Both the position numbers and the translations under genes were made by a program. Below are positions 7,145-11,278 of a DNA stretch of 11,278 nucleotides, piece by piece. Position 1 is the stretch's first letter; each line of letters begins with the position of its first letter. The DNA comes from Prevotellaceae bacterium (lineage in GTDB: Bacteria > Bacteroidota > Bacteroidia > Bacteroidales > UBA932), in assembly GCA_031257655.1 (NCBI GenBank), contig JAIROF010000244.1:1-11278 (forward strand), read 5' to 3'. Under the pieces are notes generated by a model. That model was not told where the DNA came from and did not search any database. It saw nothing but the letters and a program-made list of their open reading frames with translations.

Positions 7145-7438
7145 TCAGGGCTTCTCATAAATCAATATTTTATCTTTTTCGGCTGAATTAAGTGCAAATG
7201 GATGCAGCATTCCCTCTTCAACCAAGTCCACTTTTCTTCCTGTAGCTTGCTCTAAATTGTAAACAATGCCTCCGTAGCGAAAAAGGGTGATTTTTTCGCT
7301 CGGACAGAAGCGCACCAGCACATCAATATCGCTCCAGTTATCTTCTTCGTTGCGGGCAAAAGAGCCAAATAGCCAAGCCTTTTCGACAGGAAACTTGCCT
7401 AATACTGCAATAATATCGTTCAACATTTTAGAATCCAT
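7145..7438 (-). CDS. MNT-type minimal nucleotidyltransferase (MntA-like), no HEPN partner
   Basis: This 97-residue protein matches the minimal nucleotidyltransferase domain in length and motifs. It shows G25-S26 followed by D37-x-D39 (GSFAR...SDIDVLV) and a third acidic position at D71 (KVDLVEE). It ends in an EKDKILIYE tail typical of the family. Members usually act with a HEPN protein (HepT). In that system the nucleotidyltransferase is the antitoxin and adds AMP to the HEPN RNase. Here neither side encodes a HEPN protein: downstream is an inverted repeat and upstream are a promoter and repeats. It may therefore be a relic, use a partner elsewhere, or have another substrate. The ATG at 7436-7438 lies 21 nt downstream of a -7 element. 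Confidence 0.85.
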   Translation of the reverse strand: MDSKMLNDIIAVLGKFPVEKAWLFGSFARNEEDNWSDIDVLVRFCPSEKITLFRYGGIVYNLEQATGRKVDLVEEGMLHPFALNSAEKDKILIYEKP

Positions 7439-7459
7439 AGCGCAATATTTCTATAGCTG

Positions 7460-7467
7460 CAAAGTTA
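7460..7467 (-). promoter_or_regulatory. Bacteroidota -7 element (TAACTTTG) for the nucleotidyltransferase
   Basis: The minus strand reads TAACTTTG, the same octamer as the lyase promoter, 21 nt upstream of the ATG. No TTG is seen at the expected -33 distance, so the promoter is only half supported. Confidence 0.5.
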
Positions 7468-7562
7468 GCATTAAATTGTCAGACTGCACACGGACGAATA
7501 AAAATGGCTAATTCTTTTTTTTGGTGGTGCTATGAGAAGCATTGGATGAGCTTAACTCATGC

Positions 7563-7610
7563 TGTCTGAGCTGTGATTTTTGGGATTTGAATGATTTATT
7601 ATGATTGATG
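7563..7610. repeat. Dispersed AT-rich repeat, copy B
   Basis: Opens TGTCTGAGCT and carries the GATTTTTGGGATTT core and a GATTGATG end, matching copy A at 2204-2252 in the same orientation. It lies directly before the palindromic inverted repeat at 7628-7725. The remaining bases of 7468-7562 show nothing recognisable. Confidence 0.6.
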
Positions 7611-7627
7611 GCGCGTAGGGGCAATGC

Positions 7628-7725
7628 ATGGCGCTGTAGAGACGCACGGCGTGCGTCTCACTGTGCCTTGCGCATCAGCGCCATTTTGTCGCTGAGACGC
7701 ACGCCGTGCGTCTCTACAGCGCCAT
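7628..7725. repeat. Perfect 33-bp inverted repeat made of two palindromes
   Basis: The arms at 7628-7660 and 7693-7725 are perfect reverse complements around a 32-nt spacer. Each arm is itself a palindrome: GAGACGCAC and GTGCGTCTC separated by GGC in the left arm (7639-7659). This is the organisation of a BIME-like REP pair. Part of the right arm (GTGCGTCTCTACAGCGCC, 7706-7723) recurs exactly at 10967-10984. A partial GCTGAGACGC also recurs just after it near 7743. It could form a large cruciform or mRNA hairpin. Confidence 0.9.
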
Positions 7726-7819
7726 TTCGCCGCTATTTCGTTGCTGAGACGCTTTTGCTGCGCAACATGGGTGAGGGCTTAATTTTCATAGCGCCTCAAA
7801 GAAAGAATTAGCCCAACTC

Positions 7820-7847
7820 TCAATTCTCAATTTTCAATTCTCAATTA
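7820..7847. repeat. TCAATTC heptamer array overlapping the pdxT stop
   Basis: Four 7-bp units (TCAATTC, TCAATTT, TCAATTC, TCAATTA) run from 7820 to 7847. On the minus strand each is GAATTGA-like, and one supplies the TGA stop of pdxT (7834-7836), so the last residues of PdxT (IIEN) are encoded by the array. Similar in layout to the heptamers at the 3' end of the lyase gene, but with another sequence. Confidence 0.85.
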
Positions 7848-8406
7848 TAAAGGAGAGGAAGTATTCGTGGATACGGGTATCGTCCGTCAGCTCGGGGTGG
7901 AAGGCGGCGGCGAGGAGGTTGCCCTGACGGGCAAAGAGGATTTTTTCGTCGTGGCGGAGTAAAACCGTCACTCCGCTGCCTACCTTTTCGATGTAGGGCG
8001 CGCGGATGAAAATGGCGTGAAATGGCTTGCCGCCCAGCACGGGGATGGGCATGTCTGCCTCAAAGCTGGCCTGCTGGCGGCCAAAGGCGTTGCGCTCAAC
8101 GCTGGCGTCCATCAGGGCAAGGGTGTGCTGGCTGCTGTTGTTGATGTGCTTGGCGAGGAGTATCAGCCCCGTGCAGGTGCCAAAGATGGGCAGCCCCGCG
8201 CGTCCGGCCTCCGCTATTGGCGTTAGCAGCCCGTAGCGCAGCATCAGCTTGCCCACGGTGGTGCTTTCTCCTCCGGGCAGGATGAGACCGCTAACGCCGC
8301 GCAAATCTTGCGGGTTGAGCACGTCGACCGTTTGCGCGCCTAAGCGGTGCAGCATGTTGCGGTGCTCCCTCACGGCGCCCTGTAGCGCCAAAATTCCTAC
8401 TTTCAT
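7834..8406 (-). CDS. pdxT: Pyridoxal 5'-phosphate synthase glutaminase subunit PdxT
   Basis: Class I glutaminase that hydrolyses glutamine and channels ammonia to PdxS for pyridoxal 5'-phosphate synthesis in the cytoplasm. The 190-residue length is normal. The start MKVGILALQGAV, GGEST (45-49), nucleophile Cys78 in FGTCTG, IRAPYIE, and His170/Glu172 in FHPEL give a complete catalytic triad. The ATG at 8404-8406 follows the pdxS stop by 45 bp on the same strand, so the two are almost certainly co-transcribed. No strong Shine-Dalgarno is visible. The final codons and the TGA lie in a TCAATTC heptamer array. Confidence 0.96.
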   Translation of the reverse strand: MKVGILALQGAVREHRNMLHRLGAQTVDVLNPQDLRGVSGLILPGGESTTVGKLMLRYGLLTPIAEAGRAGLPIFGTCTGLILLAKHINNSSQHTLALMDASVERNAFGRQQASFEADMPIPVLGGKPFHAIFIRAPYIEKVGSGVTVLLRHDEKILFARQGNLLAAAFHPELTDDTRIHEYFLSFIIEN

Positions 8407-8451
8407 TGCCTGGTGTTCGGTAAGCGTGCAGCGCTTGGTTTTTCGCTCATG

Positions 8452-9348
8452 CTACCAGCCGCGGTCGGCAATCTTGTCCCTGTCCTCCATTTGCGCAACG
8501 CTCTGGCCGCGCATTGCCTCTCCCAAGCCCTTAGAAACTTCGGCTATCAGCGCCGCGTCCTGGTAGTGGGCAACGGCCTCTACGATGGCCTTGGCGCGCC
8601 TGGCGGGGTTGTCGGACTTGAAGATGCCCGAGCCAACGAACACGCCGTCGCATCCCAGCACCATCATCAGCGCGGCGTCGGCGGGGGTGGCTATGCCTCC
8701 GGCGGCAAAGTTGACCACCGGCAGCCGCCCCAGCTCCTTTACCTGCACCACCAGCTCGTAGGGTGCGCCCAGCTCCTTGGCAATGGCCATCAGCTCCATG
8801 TGCGAGGCGCCCACAACGCGCTGTATGTCGCTATTCACCTGGCGTATGTGCCGAACGGCCTCTACCACGTCGCCGGTGCCGGCTTCGCCCTTGGTGCGTA
8901 TCATGGCGGCGCCTTCGCCAATGCGTCGGAGCGCTTCGCCCAGGTTGCGGGCGCCGCACACAAAGGGTACCTTAAAGGCAGACTTCAGGATGTGGTGCGC
9001 CTCGTCGGCGGGCGTTAGCACTTCGCTTTCGTCTATGAAATCGATTTCCAGCGCCTCCAGCACGCGCGCCTCCACAATGTGCCCGATGCGCGCCTTTGCC
9101 ATTACGGGAATGGTAACCGCCTGCTGAATGCCGCTTATCATTTCGGGGTCGGACATGCGCGCCACGCCGCCCTGCGCGCGAATGTCCGAGGGTACCCGCT
9201 CCAGCGCCATTACGGCAACCGCGCCGGCTTCTTCGGCTATCTTTGCCTGCTCGGGGGTGACAACGTCCATGATAACGCCGCCCTTGAGCATCTCGGCAAG
9301 GCCTGTCTTGACGGCAAATGTGCCTGTTTCTTTTTTTACTTCCGACAT
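8452..9348 (-). CDS. pdxS: Pyridoxal 5'-phosphate synthase synthase subunit PdxS
   Basis: TIM-barrel enzyme that condenses ribose or ribulose 5-phosphate, glyceraldehyde 3-phosphate and ammonia from PdxT into pyridoxal 5'-phosphate; the family forms a 12-subunit core decorated by PdxT. The 298-residue product has VIMDVVTPEQAKIAEEAGA with Asp28, the first Schiff-base lysine Lys85 in VMAKARIGH and the second Lys153 in RTKGEAGTG, all offset by four from the Bacillus enzyme. I chose the ATG at 9346-9348 because AAGGAG lies 7 nt upstream and the protein then begins like known PdxS. A longer in-frame reading (to 9564) starts at TTG inside pfk and would add a Lys/Ser-rich tail encoded by a 12-bp repeat. 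Promoter not seen; may be read from pfk. Confidence 0.97.
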   Translation of the reverse strand: MSEVKKETGTFAVKTGLAEMLKGGVIMDVVTPEQAKIAEEAGAVAVMALERVPSDIRAQGGVARMSDPEMISGIQQAVTIPVMAKARIGHIVEARVLEALEIDFIDESEVLTPADEAHHILKSAFKVPFVCGARNLGEALRRIGEGAAMIRTKGEAGTGDVVEAVRHIRQVNSDIQRVVGASHMELMAIAKELGAPYELVVQVKELGRLPVVNFAAGGIATPADAALMMVLGCDGVFVGSGIFKSDNPARRAKAIVEAVAHYQDAALIAEVSKGLGEAMRGQSVAQMEDRDKIADRGW

Positions 9349-9355
9349 AGCGTAG

Positions 9356-9361
9356 CTCCTT
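9356..9361 (-). promoter_or_regulatory. Shine-Dalgarno AAGGAG of pdxS
   Basis: The minus strand reads AAGGAG followed by 7 nt and the ATG. It is the only strong Shine-Dalgarno noticed at a gene start in this window, and it decides the pdxS start against the longer reading frame. Confidence 0.8.
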
Positions 9362-9373
9362 TTATTTTTACGT

Positions 9374-9445
9374 GAACTTTTACGAGAACTTTTACGAGAA
9401 CTTTTATGTGAACTTTTATGTGAACTTTTACGAGAACTTTTACGT
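9374..9445. repeat. Six tandem 12-bp units GAACTTTTACGA between pfk and pdxS
   Basis: Six units with changes confined mostly to the last three bases (CGA, CGA, TGT, TGT, CGA, CGT) fill most of the DNA just upstream of the pdxS Shine-Dalgarno. The period is a multiple of three, so on the minus strand it stays open in frame with pdxS, giving repeated Lys-Ser-Ser-Arg/His. No TAnnTTTG element is seen near it. It could be a regulator-binding array, a leader feature, or slippage product. The rest of 9446-9553 holds only a small 6-bp hairpin (9467-9484). Confidence 0.92.
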
Positions 9446-9553
9446 GAATTGAGCTTACCTCTTTGCTCCGGCGGTTTTGCCGGAAAGGTTCGGGGGGTAA
9501 GGGTAGCGCGCCGTTGGCGTGGGCGCCGGTTTTTTTTTGCGCCGACTTGCGCC

Positions 9554-10648
9554 TCAGTCGCCAAAGCAGATGTTGATGCTTTTTGCCACGTGCACGAGGT
9601 TGCTGTTTGGGTCGACCAGCTTTGGGTTGCTGACCGCTTCGCCGAGCGGCACGGCCACTACGTTTGGGGACTGGTAGGCGACCATGTATCCGAATTTTTG
9701 TTCGAGCACGAGCTCAAACGCTTTAACGCCGTACTGCGAAGCGAGCACCCTGTCGTATGGCACGGGCGAGCCGCCGCGCTGCACGTGCCCCAGGATGGTG
9801 CAGCGTATGCCCGTTTCCACGCCGGCCATGCGCAGCTCTTCGGCGAATCGCTGCGCGGCGCCCTCCAGCTTTACGCTGCTGAGCTCGCTCTCCTGCGTGC
9901 CCAGAAATGAGCCGCCCTTGGGCATGGCGCCTTCGGCGACTATGGCTACGGCAAATTTCTTTCCGTTCTCGAATCGCGTATCCAGAAACGTCTTTATCTT
10001 GTTGATGTCGTATGGAATTTCGGGGATGAGGCAAATTTCCGCTCCTCCGGCAATGCCGGAGTGGAGGGCAATCCAGCCCGACAGCTTGCCCATTACCTCA
10101 AGGATAAGGATGCGATTGTGGCTTTCGGCGGTGCTCACGAGCCTGTCTAAGGCTTCGGTCGCCACGTCCACCGCCGATTGGAATCCAAACGTTACGTCGG
10201 TAGCGCCGAGGTCGTTGTCTATGGTCTTGGGGACGCCCACTACGGGCAGCCCTTTGTCGAACAAGCGCTTGGACATGGCCTGCGAGCCGTCGCCGCCAAT
10301 ATTTATCACCGCGTTGAAGCCAATTTCGCGGCACATGGCAATCATTTCGTCCGAGCGGTCGATGTAGGCAATGGAGCCGTCGGCCTGCTTTACCGGCCAG
10401 TTGAAGGGGCCGCTGCGCTTGGTGGTGCCGATGATGGTGCCGCCCTTTACGTGAATGCCCGACACGGATTTCCTGTCGAGCAGCTTGAGCTCCTGCGGCT
10501 GGCCAAGCAGCCCGTTGAACGAGCGCATGCTGCCCCAAATCTCCCACTCGGGGCACAGCGACGCCCGCTTGACAAATGAGCGAATGACGGCGTTAAGGCC
10601 AGGGCAATCTCCACCGCTGGTGGCAATCAAAATTTTCTTCTTTTTCAT
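9554..10648 (-). CDS. pfkA: 6-phosphofructokinase, probably ATP-dependent
   Basis: Phosphorylates fructose 6-phosphate to fructose 1,6-bisphosphate in glycolysis. The 364 residues show TSGGDCPGLNA (10-20), GGDGS (118-122), PKTIDND (140-146) with catalytic Asp144, SHNR (Arg179), EVMGKLSG, AGGAE and GHVQRGGSPVPYDR. Gly121 is at the position (104 in E. coli) where Gly indicates ATP and Asp indicates pyrophosphate. Lys141 is at position 124, where Lys occurs in pyrophosphate enzymes and in the longer ATP-using group. I therefore favour ATP, not firmly. MGK replaces the usual MGR. The ATG follows a well-formed Bacteroidota promoter. pdxS starts 205 bp downstream on the same strand. Confidence 0.93.
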   Translation of the reverse strand: MKKKKILIATSGGDCPGLNAVIRSFVKRASLCPEWEIWGSMRSFNGLLGQPQELKLLDRKSVSGIHVKGGTIIGTTKRSGPFNWPVKQADGSIAYIDRSDEMIAMCREIGFNAVINIGGDGSQAMSKRLFDKGLPVVGVPKTIDNDLGATDVTFGFQSAVDVATEALDRLVSTAESHNRILILEVMGKLSGWIALHSGIAGGAEICLIPEIPYDINKIKTFLDTRFENGKKFAVAIVAEGAMPKGGSFLGTQESELSSVKLEGAAQRFAEELRMAGVETGIRCTILGHVQRGGSPVPYDRVLASQYGVKAFELVLEQKFGYMVAYQSPNVVAVPLGEAVSNPKLVDPNSNLVHVAKSINICFGD

Positions 10649-10717
10649 GATAGTGTAGCAATTTAGGTAGAATTTTTTACAGGTTGCAGCCCGACAAGGC
10701 CGTTAAAATTGAAGCTG

Positions 10718-10749
10718 CAAACTTACATGAAAAACATGAACTTTACAAA
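10718..10749 (-). promoter_or_regulatory. Bacteroidota promoter for pfk (TTTG-N20-TAAGTTTG)
   Basis: On the minus strand TTTG (10746-10749) is followed after 20 nt by TAAGTTTG (10718-10725), fitting the TTTG-N19-21-TAnnTTTG consensus in both boxes and spacing. It predicts a leader of about 60 nt before the ATG at 10648. It is the best promoter in the window and may also drive pdxS and pdxT. Confidence 0.75.
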
Positions 10750-10891
10750 TGTACGCAGGAAAAAATCGCTGCTTATCCCGTACAAGGGTGGCAAGGCAGG
10801 AGGTGGGCTGGGCTGGGGTTTGCTCCGGTTCCCCGACTTCGCTACCAATGACGGAGAAGTGGTGACGGAGGGGGTGGCGCCGCTGCCCCTC

Positions 10892-10921
10892 TCCTCCTCC
10901 TCCTCCTCCTCCTCCTCCTCC
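10892..10921. repeat. (TCC)10 trinucleotide tract
   Basis: Ten perfect TCC units, extended on the left by CCCCTC, form a pure pyrimidine/purine tract about 140 bp upstream of the pfk -33 box. A G-rich stretch with GGGCTGGGCTGGGG lies at 10804-10817. No gene is supported; reading frames through it give only poly-Ser or poly-Gly. Confidence 0.95.
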
Positions 10922-10923
10922 TA

Positions 10924-11026
10924 CCGAATTTGCAATTCGGCAGGACGAAGCGGTGAGCCGCACGCGGTGCGTCTCTACAGCGCCGTGCGTCGCACCATGC
11001 GCCGTCCTGCCGAGTTGCAAATTCGG
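10924..11026. repeat. Nested palindromic element with a GAGACGCAC-type insert
   Basis: The outer arms at 10924-10947 and 11003-11026 are reverse complements with one mismatch in 24. Each arm is itself palindromic (CCGAATT, TGC, AATTCGG in the left arm). Between them lies GTGCGTCTCTACAGCGCC (10967-10984), identical to part of the inverted repeat at 7628-7725. One repeat family therefore appears to sit inside another. Confidence 0.85.
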
Positions 11027-11278
11027 CAGGGCGCAGAGTAAAAGTACTTAGTGAAACCTTTGTGCTCTTTGTTTCTTTGTAGTTTAAAAAAAACTTCGTC
11101 CTGCGGCCATCATGTTGCTGTTGGTTTTCCGGTAGCAGTCGGCGGTGAGGCTAAGATGGAAAATATTTTATGTTTTTAAAAATACATTTTCATGTATTTA
11201 AATAACCCTAATACGGAAATGTGAAGAATATTTACGAGCATAATAAATTATTGATAAATAGTACAATAGTATTATGTG
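11027..11278. other. AT-rich region without a gene; one 8-bp palindrome
   Basis: No coding region is supported. A stretch near 11047-11085 (TTAGTGAAACCTTTGTGCTC and onward) looks like repetitive intergenic sequence. AAATACAT (11180-11187) and ATGTATTT (11192-11199) form a perfect hairpin with loop TTTC, possibly an operator or part of a promoter region for a gene beyond the window. From about 11155 the DNA is markedly AT-rich. Confidence 0.5.

Noticed and set aside
7605..7811. Small plus-strand open frame
   Set aside because: It is made of the two palindromic arms and has no start signal or recognisable domain.
8422..8436. Hairpin between pdxS and pdxT as a terminator
   Set aside because: The stem is only 5 bp and no T-run follows on the minus strand; the genes are probably co-transcribed.
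9520..9553. Terminator after pfk
   Set aside because: The run next to the GC-rich sequence is poly-A on the transcribed strand's RNA, not poly-U, and no stable stem precedes it.
9349..9564. N-terminal 72-residue extension of PdxS
   Set aside because: It starts with TTG inside pfk, is encoded largely by a 12-bp repeat, and a strong Shine-Dalgarno lies at the family-like ATG at 9348.
10786..10817. G-quadruplex
   Set aside because: Three close G-runs are present, but the fourth is 15 or more bases away, so the motif is incomplete.
10703..11041. Small open frames on both strands with poly-Gly or poly-Ser
   Set aside because: They result from the (TCC)10 tract and overlap the pfk promoter and palindromes.

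Overview
The window reads as chromosomal DNA from a member of the Bacteroidota, most likely Bacteroidales. Four candidate promoters carry the phylum's -7 element TAnnTTTG, upstream of the pectin lyase, lipoprotein, nucleotidyltransferase and phosphofructokinase genes. Most starts lack a Shine-Dalgarno sequence. One gene pair encodes a lipoprotein followed by a DUF5723-type outer-membrane protein with thrombospondin type 3 repeats and an OmpA end, an arrangement typical of the phylum. I cannot name the genus.

Layout, left to right. 1-216: two 60-bp palindrome-bearing tandem units, then a TTTTTAG heptamer array. 210-2069 (-): a secreted family PL11 rhamnogalacturonan lyase, bracketed by heptamer arrays in inverted orientation; its stop codon lies in one array and its promoter abuts the other. 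2102-2565: heptamers, a palindrome module, a dispersed repeat, small tandem duplications and the next promoter. 2566-6891 (+): a two-gene operon for a lipoprotein and the OmpA/TSP3 protein. 6892-7144: a long inverted repeat between convergent genes. 7145-7438 (-): an orphan MNT-type nucleotidyltransferase. 7439-7833: its promoter, a dispersed repeat, a perfect 33-bp inverted repeat and a second kind of heptamer array. 7834-10648 (-): pdxT, pdxS and a 6-phosphofructokinase gene, transcribed in the order pfk, pdxS, pdxT. 10649-11278: the pfk promoter, a (TCC)10 tract, a nested palindromic element and AT-rich DNA with no gene.

PdxS and PdxT form the DXP-independent pyridoxal 5'-phosphate synthase. 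Phosphofructokinase acts on the same sugar-phosphate pool that supplies PdxS, but functional coupling is only suggested by adjacency. The lipoprotein and OmpA-like protein probably act together at the cell envelope. The pectin lyase stands alone, with no SusC/D or other pectin genes in view.

The genes belong to known families. The unusual content is the repeat load: heptamer arrays that supply stop codons, a 12-bp array between pfk and pdxS, and several palindromic modules that recur or nest inside one another. I found no CRISPR, RNA gene, transposase or clear new defence system.
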